Shown here one piece after another: positions 1 through 6,568 of a DNA stretch of 6,568 bases. The notes beneath the pieces were generated by a model that was not told where the DNA came from, did no database searches, and saw only the letters and a program-made list of their open reading frames with translations. Each line of letters opens with the position of its first letter. The first letter of the stretch is position 1. Origin of the DNA: Actinomycetes bacterium (lineage in GTDB: Bacteria > Actinomycetota > Actinomycetes > Actinomycetales > Cellulomonadaceae); the NCBI GenBank assembly GCA_023401045.1, contig JAEXEM010000333.1, positions 1-6,568 on the forward strand, written 5' to 3'. The translations under genes were made by a program, and so were the position numbers.

Positions 1-29
1 GGGGGGCGCTGGGCGTACCGGGGGGGGGC

Positions 30-49
30 CGGGGGGGCGGGCCCCCCCG
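30..49 (-). terminator. Possible terminator hairpin after the desaturase gene
   Basis: An 8-bp perfect stem (positions 30-37 with 42-49, seven G:C pairs plus one C:G pair) closes a 4-base loop, beginning about 8 bases past the desaturase stop codon. No T-run follows on the transcribed strand, so this would be the GC-hairpin type often inferred in actinobacteria rather than a textbook intrinsic terminator. The surrounding bases 1-49 are extreme G homopolymers (9 G at 20-28, 7 G at 31-37), so base-calling errors could affect the exact stem. Confidence 0.45.
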
Positions 50-56
50 CAGCAGG

Positions 57-1166
57 TCAGGTCCGCTTGAGCTGCTGGAACATCGGGCAGTCGAAGGGGT
101 CGCGCGCGGCGAGCCCGACCCGGTTGAGGTACCGCACGACGATCCCGTACGACTCGACGAGCGACGCCTCGGTGTACGGCATGCCGAGCGTGGCGCAGTG
201 CTCCTTGACGATCGCCGCCGCCCGGGCGAGCTGCGGGCGCGGCATGCTCGGGAACAGGTGGTGCTCGATCTGGAAGTTGAGGCCGCCCATGAGGACGCTC
301 ATCCAGGCGCCGCCGCGGATGTTGCGGGAGGTGAGCACCTGCTTCGACAGGAAGTCGACCTTGCTGTCCGCCGGCAGGATCGTCATGCCCTTGTGGTTGG
401 GCGCGAACGACGCGCCCATGTAGACGCCGAAGACGGCGAGCTGGACCCCGAGGAACGCGAAGGCCATGCCGACCGGCAGCACCCAGAACAGCAGCGCGAC
501 GTAGACGCCGAGGCGCAGGAAGATCGTCACGAGCTCGGTCGCGCGGGAGCGCACGTCGGCGCTGCGGGTGCCGCCGGCGAAGAGCGACCGGATCGAGGTG
601 AGGTGGAGGTTGACGCCCTCGAGCGTGAGCAGCGGGAAGAACAGCCAGCCCTGGTAGCGGTTGACCAGCTGCAGGAAGCGCCCCTGACGACGCACGCCCT
701 CCTCGGTGAAGGCGATCGTGTCGTTCTCGATGTCGGGGTCCTTGCCGACGATGTTGGGGTTCGCGTGGTGGCGGGTGTGCTTCGTCATCCACCACGAGTA
801 GCTGATCCCCACGACGACGTTGGCGAGGAACCTCCCCACGCGGTCGTTGACGGGACCGGAGACGAAGACCTGCCGGTGCGACGCCTCGTGCGCGACGAAC
901 GCGAACTGGGTGAGGACGAGGCCGAGCGCACCGGCCATGAGGAGCTGGAACCACGAGTGCCCGAGCAGCACGACACCGGTGACGATGCCGCCGAGGGCGA
1001 GGGTGAGGATCGCGAGCGTCCACGCGTAGTACCCGTACGACCGCTCCAGCAGCCCGGCGTCGCGGACCGTGCGGGCCAGAGCGGTGTAGGTGCTCGTCAC
1101 CGCCCGGGGGTCGTCGGTGCGGGGGCGGGTGGGGCGGACGACGGTCGTGACGAGATCAGAGGCCAT
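57..1166 (-). CDS. Membrane fatty acid desaturase (DesA3-like, QxxHH type)
   Basis: This 369-residue integral membrane di-iron enzyme should use O2 and reducing equivalents to put a double bond into a fatty acyl chain (acyl-CoA or acyl-lipid). All three histidine boxes are present: HEASH at 93-97, HTRHH at 130-134 and QIEHH at 299-303, followed by LFPSMPR. Hydrophobic stretches near 50-68, 74-92, 218-236 and 238-256 fit the usual paired membrane hairpins. Glutamine in place of the first histidine of box three is typical of the front-end desaturase superfamily and of actinobacterial DesA3-like enzymes. There is no fused cytochrome b5 domain, so an external ferredoxin or oxidoreductase is expected; none is encoded here. 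The ATG at 1166 is supported by GGGAGA seven bases upstream (1174-1179). It has its own promoter and is probably not part of the sugar operon. The family call is firm, but the position of desaturation and the substrate are not readable. Confidence 0.93.
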   Translation of the reverse strand: MASDLVTTVVRPTRPRTDDPRAVTSTYTALARTVRDAGLLERSYGYYAWTLAILTLALGGIVTGVVLLGHSWFQLLMAGALGLVLTQFAFVAHEASHRQVFVSGPVNDRVGRFLANVVVGISYSWWMTKHTRHHANPNIVGKDPDIENDTIAFTEEGVRRQGRFLQLVNRYQGWLFFPLLTLEGVNLHLTSIRSLFAGGTRSADVRSRATELVTIFLRLGVYVALLFWVLPVGMAFAFLGVQLAVFGVYMGASFAPNHKGMTILPADSKVDFLSKQVLTSRNIRGGAWMSVLMGGLNFQIEHHLFPSMPRPQLARAAAIVKEHCATLGMPYTEASLVESYGIVVRYLNRVGLAARDPFDCPMFQQLKRT

Positions 1167-1243
1167 GCAGGTATCTCCCGGCTAGGTGGTGACGACTTCC
1201 CAGCCGCGAGGTCGAGCGGGTGCTCCGTGGTTCGGATCACGTC

Positions 1244-1272
1244 ACCCTACGGAACCGTAGGTTGTGCGTCCA
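1244..1272 (-). promoter_or_regulatory. Likely promoter of the desaturase gene
   Basis: On the minus strand a -35 like element TGGACG (1267-1272) is followed after exactly 17 bases by TAGGGT (1244-1249), which fits the actinobacterial -10 pattern TAnnnT. Transcription would start near 1237, giving a leader of about 70 bases before the ATG at 1166. The promoter faces only the desaturase and lies beyond the hairpin that follows the transporter operon, so the two units are probably transcribed separately. The assignment is by motif and spacing alone. Confidence 0.6.
1246..1261. promoter_or_regulatory. Palindromic operator overlapping the desaturase promoter
   Basis: CCTACGGAACCGTAGG is a perfect inverted repeat with 7-bp arms and a 2-base centre. 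It covers most of the -10 element and the adjacent half of the spacer of the proposed desaturase promoter, the classic position for a repressor that excludes RNA polymerase. TACGG..CCGTA-type dyads are common for TetR-family regulators, many of which control lipid genes in actinobacteria. The regulator family is inference; no TetR gene lies in this window. Confidence 0.6.
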
Positions 1273-1310
1273 CGGGGGCTAACCCACGGGTGTGCGGGGG
1301 GATGCCACCC

Positions 1311-1327
1311 GTCCCAGCACGTGGGAC
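1311..1327. other. Small inverted repeat between operon and desaturase
   Basis: GTCCCA (1311-1316) and TGGGAC (1322-1327) form a perfect 6-bp inverted repeat around a 5-base centre containing CACGTG. It lies between the larger hairpin at 1347-1387 and the desaturase promoter. It may be an extra stem in the operon's 3' end or a weak protein site. At this GC content a 6-bp repeat is only mildly improbable. Confidence 0.3.
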
Positions 1328-1346
1328 CGGGCCCGCGCAGGCGCAG

Positions 1347-1387
1347 ACGGGCGGTCCGACCGACCCCCCGGCGGCCGGACCGCCCGT
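1347..1387 (-). terminator. Possible terminator hairpin after the transporter operon
   Basis: ACGGGCGGTCCG (1347-1358) pairs perfectly with CGGACCGCCCGT (1376-1387), giving a 12-bp stem with a 17-base loop, 20 bases after the stop codon of the last permease gene. No T-run follows. Its position at the end of a four-gene operon and before an independent promoter makes a terminator or mRNA 3'-end stabiliser the likeliest role. Confidence 0.55.
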
Positions 1388-1407
1388 GCCCCGCGGGCCA
1401 CCGCCGG

Positions 1408-2454
1408 CTACCGGCGACGGACCGCGAGCACCCGCTGGAGCACGACGAACGCCAGCAGGACGACCCCGATGAAGACCCGGGTCCACCACGAGTCGAGGCC
1501 CTCGCGGGCGATGAGCACCTGGATGAGCCCGTAGACGAGCACCCCGGCACCGGTGCCGAGGACGAAGCCGACCCCGCCGGACAGCAGCGTGCCGCCGATG
1601 ACGACCGCGGCGATCGCGTCGAGCTCCATCCCGATGCCGGTGAGGTTGAACCCGGACTTCGTGTAGAGCGCGAAGAGCACGCCGGCGATCCCGGCACACG
1701 TGCCGGAGACGACGTAGACCCACACCCGGGTGCGCGCCGGGCGCAGACCCATGAGGTGCACCGCCGCACCGCCGTCGCCCGCACCCAGCCCGTAGACCGA
1801 CCGGCCGAAGCGCGTGTAGTGCAGCACGAGGAAGGCGATGAGCAGCACCGCGAGGGCGACGAGCATCGAGGCGTTGATGCGCCACAGCTGGCGCCCCTCG
1901 CCGAACTTCAGGCTCCATGCCGCGAGCGCGGAGAACTGGTCGTTCTCGATGCGCAGCGAGTTGACCGAGATGACGTTCGCCAGCCCGCGCGCGAGGAACA
2001 TGACGGCGAGTGAGGCGATGAAGGGTTGGACGTCGAACACCTGGACCATGACCCCGATGAGCAGGCCGCAGGCGGTGCCGATGAGCACCCCGACGGCGAG
2101 CACGACGGGCATCGGCAGCCCGAGCGTGAACAGCTCGGCGATCGCGAGGCCGACGAGCGCGACGACCGCCCCGACGGACAGGTCGATGCCGCCGGTGAGG
2201 ATGACGAACGTCATCCCGACGGCGAGGACGAGCAGGTAGGAGTTGTCGACGAGGAGGTTCGACAGCAGCTTCATGCTGACGAAGTCGGTGCGGTCGGTCG
2301 AGTAGCGCTCCTGCCCGACTCCGAGCAGGAGGAGGAGGGCGAGGACCGTGCCGAGCACCGGCAGGAAGCGCCGGTCGAACCGGCCGAGGGCGCGCCGGGC
2401 ACGCTGCGCGACGGTCGGGGCCGGGGACGTGCGGACGAGCTCGTCGGTGCTCAT
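1408..2454 (-). CDS. yjfF: Sugar ABC transporter permease, YjfF-like
   Basis: This 348-residue inner-membrane permease is the second permease subunit of a CUT2 sugar importer, pairing with the YtfT-like protein to form the translocation channel. About ten hydrophobic segments run between residues 31 and 345. Hallmarks include TGGIDLSVGAVVAL at 87-100, VQPFIASLAVMFLARGLA at 142-159 and GMELDAIAAVVIGGTLLSGG at 275-294. The C-terminal third, including DSWWTR near 321-326, closely resembles E. coli YjfF as I remember it. The ATG at 2454 overlaps the ytfT stop codon as ATGA and is preceded by GGAGGTG (2460-2466), so translation is probably coupled. The same frame stays open far upstream, but that extension is an arginine-rich shadow of ytfT and is not coding. 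The cytoplasmic ATPase-contact loop (221-237, ending AAVHLMGL) has GAGDGG where many relatives have a GxN-type sequence. Confidence 0.92.
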   Translation of the reverse strand: MSTDELVRTSPAPTVAQRARRALGRFDRRFLPVLGTVLALLLLLGVGQERYSTDRTDFVSMKLLSNLLVDNSYLLVLAVGMTFVILTGGIDLSVGAVVALVGLAIAELFTLGLPMPVVLAVGVLIGTACGLLIGVMVQVFDVQPFIASLAVMFLARGLANVISVNSLRIENDQFSALAAWSLKFGEGRQLWRINASMLVALAVLLIAFLVLHYTRFGRSVYGLGAGDGGAAVHLMGLRPARTRVWVYVVSGTCAGIAGVLFALYTKSGFNLTGIGMELDAIAAVVIGGTLLSGGVGFVLGTGAGVLVYGLIQVLIAREGLDSWWTRVFIGVVLLAFVVLQRVLAVRRR

Positions 2455-3541
2455 GCGGCCACCTCCGTCGGGGTCGCGGCCGCGGTGGACGGGACCTCGG
2501 GGCGTCGCCGTCGTCGCAGCGCGCCGCGCAGCGTCGGGGACGCCGCGACGCACACCGCGATGAGGACGAGCGCCTTGAACAGCGGGGTCGTCTGCGTCGG
2601 GAGCTGGAAGATGATGACGGCCCGCTCGAGGGTGCTGAGCAGCATCGCCCCGACGAGCAGCCCGCCGAGGTAGAACCGCCCGCCGTCGAGCTTCGTCCCC
2701 CCGAGGACGACGACCATGATGGCGTCGAGCTCCTTCATGAGGCCGATGTTGTTGGCGTCCGCCGCCATCGTCGGCGCACCGTAGACGATGCCCGCGAGCG
2801 CCGCGAGCACCCCGGAGATGAGGTAGACCGTCCACGTCGTGCGGCGCGAGCGGACGCCGGCGAGCCGGCTGGCCTCCCGGTTGATGCCGATGGCCTCGAG
2901 GAACATGCCGAGCGCGGTGCGGCGCACGAGGAGCACGACGAGGGCGAACGTCACGAGCGCGATGACGACGGGCGTCGGGAGCCCGAGGACGAACCCGGAG
3001 CCGAGCGTCTTGAACGGCGGGCTCGTCACGGTCGTGATCTGCCCCTGGGTGAGGAGCATGGCGATGCCGCGCCCGGCGACCATGAGGATCATCGTCGCGA
3101 TGAACGGCTGGATGCCGAGCCCGGCGACCATCGCGCCGTTGAACGCCCCGCCGAGCGCCCCCGCGCCCAGCCCGAGGAGCACGGCGGTGACGACGGTGCC
3201 GGGGTTCGACGGGTCCGGTGCGGTGTCGAGGTAGGTGAGCGACACCGCGAGCGCGATCGCCATGACCGCGCCGACCGAGAGGTCGATCCCACCGGTGGCG
3301 ATGACGAGGCACATGCCGAGGGCGAGCAGCAGCGGCGTCGCGCTCGCGCGCAGCAGGTCGACGAGCTGGCCGAAGAGGTGGCCGTCGCGCACCGTGACGT
3401 CGAGGAAGCCGGGGCTCATCACCCCGCAGGCGAGGACGAGCAGCACGAGCGCGAGCAGCGGCCACGTGATGCCGTGGTGGGTGATCTCGCGCCAGACCTG
3501 CGCGCCGCGCGAGCGCGTCGGGGTGAGCGGGACGGTGGGGG

Positions 3542-3545
<4 letters not shown>
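2451..3545 (-). CDS. ytfT: Sugar ABC transporter permease, YtfT-like
   Basis: This 364-residue CUT2-family permease is the first of two in the operon. After a short cytoplasmic N-terminus, hydrophobic segments run from about residue 27 to 338. It carries VIATGGIDLSVGAVMAIA at 81-98, GIQPFIATMILMVAGRG at 144-160, the ATPase-contact loop EAIGINREASRLAGV at 217-231, and KELDAIMVVVLGGTKLDGG at 271-289. The segment VRDGHLFGQLVDLLRAS (52-68) and the loop sequence match E. coli YtfT well from memory. The C-terminus is an Arg-rich then Ala/Thr/Pro-rich tail (345-364), probably cytoplasmic and possibly variable. The start ATG at 3545 overlaps the stop codon of the ATPase gene as ATGA, with GGAG at 3553-3556, seven bases upstream. 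Permease identity is firm; specificity comes mainly from the binding protein. Confidence 0.92.
2460..2466 (-). promoter_or_regulatory. Ribosome binding site of yjfF inside ytfT
   Basis: GGAGGTG on the minus strand ends five bases before the yjfF ATG at 2454 and lies within the last codons of ytfT. It supports the short start at 2454 over the open upstream frame. With the ATGA overlap it suggests termination-coupled reinitiation, which would keep the two permeases close to equal stoichiometry. Confidence 0.75.
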
Positions 3546-5074
<1,529 letters not shown>

Positions 5075-5080
5075 CGGTGT

Positions 5081-5088
5081 CCTCTCCT
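5081..5088 (-). promoter_or_regulatory. Ribosome binding site that fixes the ytfR start
   Basis: AGGAGAGG on the minus strand, six bases before the ATG at 5074, decides against the in-frame ATG at 5122. The upstream choice would add 16 residues (MAPAAPGLVPSQERTP) with no counterpart in the family, and its start codon lies in a hairpin arm. Confidence 0.8.
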
Positions 5089-5101
5089 GCGACGGGACGA
5101 G

Positions 5102-5135
5102 CCCGGGGGCGGCGGGTGCCACCGCCGCCCCCGGG
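5102..5135 (-). promoter_or_regulatory. Intra-operon GC hairpin between ytfQ and ytfR
   Basis: CCCGGGGGCGGCGG (5102-5115) and CCGCCGCCCCCGGG (5122-5135) form a perfect 14-bp all-G/C stem with a 6-base loop. The hairpin starts 6 bases past the binding-protein stop codon and ends 13 bases before the ATPase Shine-Dalgarno. No T-run follows. In binding-protein-dependent operons, structures at this junction are known to lower distal expression or protect the upstream mRNA, giving excess binding protein over membrane complex. Here that role is inferred from position and stability. Confidence 0.7.
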
Positions 5136-5141
5136 TCCGCG

Positions 5142-6128
5142 TCAGTAGGCGCGCGCGTCGACCTCGGCCTGGGTGATCGTCTGGTCGAACGACTTGTCGA
5201 CGACGATGGTCTCCTTCGGCACGTCCTCGCCGTCGTAGACCTGCTGGATGAGCTCGGCGAGCTGGTCGCCGAAGACCGGGTTGCACTCGACGACGTAGTT
5301 GAACTTCTTGTCGACGAGGGCCTGAAGACCGTCGCGGACGCCGTCGACGGAGACGATCTGGATGTCGGTGCCAGGCTTCTTGCCCGCGGCCTCGATGGCC
5401 TCGATGGCCCCGAGGCCCATGTCGTCGTTGTGCGTGAAGATCATCGTCATGTCGGGGTAGGCCTGCAGCGCGGCCTCGACGGCGGTCTTGCCCTCGGCAC
5501 GCGTGAAGTTGCCCGACGCCTTGCCGATGACCTGGTCGCCGACGACCTCGCCGAAGCCCTCCTCGCGGTCGACCTGGGCGCCGGAGCCGAGCGTGCCCTG
5601 GAGCTCGAAGATCTTCGCGTCGGGCGCATTCTCCTTGACCCACTCCCCGGCGGTCGTGCCCTCCTGCTTGAAGTCCGCGCCGATCCACGTGACGAACGGG
5701 TCCTCGACGGTCGTGTCGACCGTGCGGTCGACGAGCACGACGGGGATGCCGGAGTCCTTGATCTCCTGGAGCACCTCGTCCCAGCCGGTCTCGATGACCG
5801 GGGAGAACGCGATGACGTCGACGTCCTGGGCGATGAAGTCGCGCAGCGCCTTGATCTGGTTCTCCTGCTTCTGCTGCGCGTCGACGAAGGTGAGGTCGAA
5901 GCCGTTCTCCTCCGACAGGCTCTCCTTGACCGACTCGGTGTTGGCGGTGCGCCAGCCCGACTCGGCGCCGAGCTGGGAGAACCCGACCCGGATGAGGTCG
6001 TCGCCGCCGCCCGACCCCCCGCCGTCGCCGGCGTCGGAGCCGCCGCTGCCGCCGCTGCAGGCGGAGAGGGCGAGGACGGCGGCCGTGGCGATGACGCCGG
6101 CGAGCCTGGTGCGGGTGATGCCCTTCAT
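5142..6128 (-). CDS. ytfQ: Sugar-binding lipoprotein of ABC transporter, YtfQ-like
   Basis: This 328-residue periplasmic-binding-protein type I (ribose/galactose-binding class) should be tethered outside the membrane, capture a sugar and deliver it to the permeases. The N-terminus is a lipoprotein signal: basic start, hydrophobic core about 9-21, lipobox LSAC with C24 as the lipidated residue, then a Gly/Ser/Asp-rich linker (25-44). The mature domain shows VGFSQLGAESGWR (48-60), QQKQENQIKALRDF (85-98), DRT (134-136), ELQGT (175-179), VDR (186-188), GNFTR (206-210), HNDDM (233-237) and SVDG (260-263). These match E. coli YtfQ, the galactofuranose-binding protein, more closely than RbsB as I remember them. 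Arabinose- and fructose-binding relatives also exist, so the ligand is uncertain. The ATG at 6128 has AGGAGGAG four bases upstream and begins a perfect signal peptide; an ATG at 6209 in the same frame lies in the promoter/operator region and is rejected. Confidence 0.93.
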   Translation of the reverse strand: MKGITRTRLAGVIATAAVLALSACSGGSGGSDAGDGGGSGGGDDLIRVGFSQLGAESGWRTANTESVKESLSEENGFDLTFVDAQQKQENQIKALRDFIAQDVDVIAFSPVIETGWDEVLQEIKDSGIPVVLVDRTVDTTVEDPFVTWIGADFKQEGTTAGEWVKENAPDAKIFELQGTLGSGAQVDREEGFGEVVGDQVIGKASGNFTRAEGKTAVEAALQAYPDMTMIFTHNDDMGLGAIEAIEAAGKKPGTDIQIVSVDGVRDGLQALVDKKFNYVVECNPVFGDQLAELIQQVYDGEDVPKETIVVDKSFDQTITQAEVDARAY

Positions 6129-6132
6129 GCGA

Positions 6133-6140
6133 CTCCTCCT
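6133..6140 (-). promoter_or_regulatory. Strong ribosome binding site of ytfQ
   Basis: AGGAGGAG on the minus strand ends four bases before the ATG at 6128 (six bases if AGGAGG is the core). It is the best Shine-Dalgarno in the window, consistent with high production of the binding protein, and it fixes the start directly before the signal peptide. Confidence 0.8.
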
Positions 6141-6192
6141 CGAGCGCTGCGGTCGGCGCCGTCGTCGACCGTCAGGGGGTACCTCTGGGACG

Positions 6193-6222
6193 AGTGTGAA
6201 CGTTCTCAACGCCGGGCGTCAA
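6193..6222 (-). promoter_or_regulatory. Possible promoter of the transporter operon
   Basis: On the minus strand TTGACG (6217-6222) is a good -35 element, followed after 18 bases by CACACT (6193-6198), a poor -10 sharing only A2, A4 and T6 with TATAAT. An alternative -35 is TTGAGA (6204-6209). Either choice puts the operator at 6195-6208 on the promoter, which supports the general location more than the exact hexamers. The leader would be about 55-60 bases. Confidence 0.45.
6195..6208. promoter_or_regulatory. LacI-family operator, promoter-proximal
   Basis: TGTGAACGTTCTCA is a 14-bp palindrome with one mismatched pair and a perfect 8-bp core GAACGTTC centred on CpG. This is the typical architecture of LacI-family operators, where the hinge helix contacts a central CG. 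It lies 66 bases upstream of ytfQ and overlaps the proposed -10 and spacer, so binding should repress. The neighbouring LacI-family gene is the natural candidate protein. Confidence 0.7.
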
Positions 6223-6295
6223 CGGAGGAACGTTGCGTTTCGGTCACGGCGTCGGTGCTGGCCACGCCCCTCGGTGGCGAGATGTCAGCCGTTCG

Positions 6296-6309
6296 TGTGA
6301 GCGATCACA
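6296..6309. promoter_or_regulatory. Second LacI-family operator, upstream
   Basis: TGTGAGCGATCACA has perfect 5-bp arms TGTGA/TCACA around GCGA and is identical at 11 of 14 positions to the proximal site (shared pattern TGTGARCGWTCWCA). It differs at one base from the symmetric lac operator core TGTGAGCGCTCACA. It lies 52 bases after the regulator stop codon. The two site centres are 101 bp apart, so cooperative or looped binding by one repressor is possible but unproven. Confidence 0.65.
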
Positions 6310-6315
6310 TCGCGG

Positions 6316-6345
6316 CTCGGCGGTGCGGCGCGGCCCGCTGCCGAG
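6316..6345 (-). terminator. Possible terminator hairpin after the LacI-family gene
   Basis: An outer 6-bp stem CTCGGC/GCCGAG (6316-6321 with 6340-6345) encloses an inner 4-bp stem GCGG/CCGC (6325-6328 with 6335-6338) with a 6-base loop; a 3-base bulge and a single base separate the stems. It starts 16 bases beyond the regulator stop codon. No T-run follows. It would separate the regulator transcript from the transporter operon, but GC-rich sequence makes such imperfect stems common. Confidence 0.35.
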
Positions 6346-6361
6346 ACCCGGCACGCGCGGC

Positions 6362-6568
6362 TCAGAGGACGACGACCCCCGGGTCCCGCGGCCGGGCCGT
6401 GCTCTCGCGCACGAGCAGGCGCGGGGACACCGCGACCGAGGGCGACGCCGGCCGGCCGTCGCGCGCCTCGACGAGGAGCTGGACGCAGCGGTACCCGAGC
6501 TCCTCGATCTCCTGCGCGACCGTCGTCAGCGGTGGCACGTAGTGGGCCGAGCCGTCGCCGTCGTCGTA
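6362..6568 (-). CDS. LacI-family transcriptional regulator, C-terminal fragment
   Basis: The last 68 codons of a gene that continues past the window edge; only its TGA stop (6362-6364) is present. The fragment carries the C-terminal signature of LacI/GalR repressors: PPLTTVAQEIEELGYRCVQLL at about fragment residues 12-32, then a DGRP turn at 37-40 and LLVREST at 51-57. In the family this part belongs to the second subdomain of the sugar-sensing, periplasmic-binding-protein-like core, and the LTTV segment lies near the effector pocket. The DNA-binding helix-turn-helix would lie outside the window. Position and direction just upstream of a sugar ABC operon, with two LacI-type operators between them, suggest it is the local repressor released by the transported sugar or a derivative. 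The missing N-terminus prevents subfamily assignment. Confidence 0.88.
   Translation of the reverse strand, partial: YDDGDGSAHYVPPLTTVAQEIEELGYRCVQLLVEARDGRPASPSVAVSPRLLVRESTARPRDPGVVVL

Noticed and set aside
297..305. Loss of the Walker A lysine in the second ATPase domain as a sign of decay (numbers are residues of the ATPase)
   Set aside because: An arginine-containing, degenerate second Walker A is usual in CUT2 double ATPases, and the rest of the domain is intact.
1270..1290. Direct repeat of CCACGGG (1270-1276 and 1284-1290) upstream of the desaturase promoter
   Set aside because: Seven-base G/C-rich repeats are expected by chance at this composition, and no further copies or symmetry with the promoter are visible.
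198..1472. Long plus-strand open frame (424 codons) opposite the desaturase
   Set aside because: Its product is a low-complexity Asp/Glu/Arg/Val-rich sequence typical of the antisense frame of high-GC genes. It runs across the desaturase and both of its control elements and has no recognisable domain.
2455..3465. N-terminal extension of the yjfF frame (about 337 extra codons)
   Set aside because: The extension is an Arg/Ala/His-rich off-frame reading of ytfT. The ATG at 2454 has a strong Shine-Dalgarno and begins a normal-length permease.
6296..6311. CRP/GlxR-type site (TGTGA...TCACA)
   Set aside because: CRP and GlxR sites need six bases between the half-sites and here there are four. The central CpG and the match to the second palindrome fit a LacI-family operator better.

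Overview
The window reads as a very GC-rich actinobacterial chromosome segment. Third codon positions are almost all G or C, the start sites carry purine-rich Shine-Dalgarno sequences, and the genes are an actinobacterial-type membrane desaturase, a CUT2 sugar ABC transporter and a LacI-family regulator. Every convincing gene lies on the minus strand, so transcription runs from high to low coordinates. The genus cannot be fixed from this sequence.

In the order of transcription: the window opens inside the 3' end of a LacI-family repressor (6362-6568, cut by the window edge). A 233-base control region follows (6129-6361). It holds a possible terminator for the regulator, two related LacI-type operators (6296-6309 and 6195-6208), a possible promoter overlapping the second operator, and a strong ribosome binding site. 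The operon comes next: a lipoprotein sugar-binding protein (YtfQ-like, 5142-6128), a double ATPase (YtfR-like, 3542-5074) and two different permeases (YtfT-like, 2451-3545, and YjfF-like, 1408-2454). The last three genes are joined by two ATGA stop/start overlaps. A 14-bp GC-only hairpin separates the binding-protein gene from the ATPase gene. The set and its order match the E. coli galactofuranose transporter YtfQRT-YjfF. Related actinobacterial systems can carry other sugars, so the substrate is a hypothesis.

Below the operon, a 241-base gap (1167-1407) contains a likely terminator and then a promoter whose spacer and -10 are covered by a palindrome. These lead into a three-histidine-box fatty acid desaturase (57-1166). 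That gene ends just before a G/C hairpin at the window edge. The desaturase looks like a separately regulated unit that is functionally unrelated to the sugar operon.

The genes together describe a familiar module: a repressor that probably senses a sugar, controlling a high-affinity importer, followed by an independent lipid-modifying enzyme. I found no mobile element, CRISPR array, RNA gene or clearly unprecedented system. The most useful non-gene observations are the paired operators, the palindrome in the desaturase promoter and the intra-operon hairpin.
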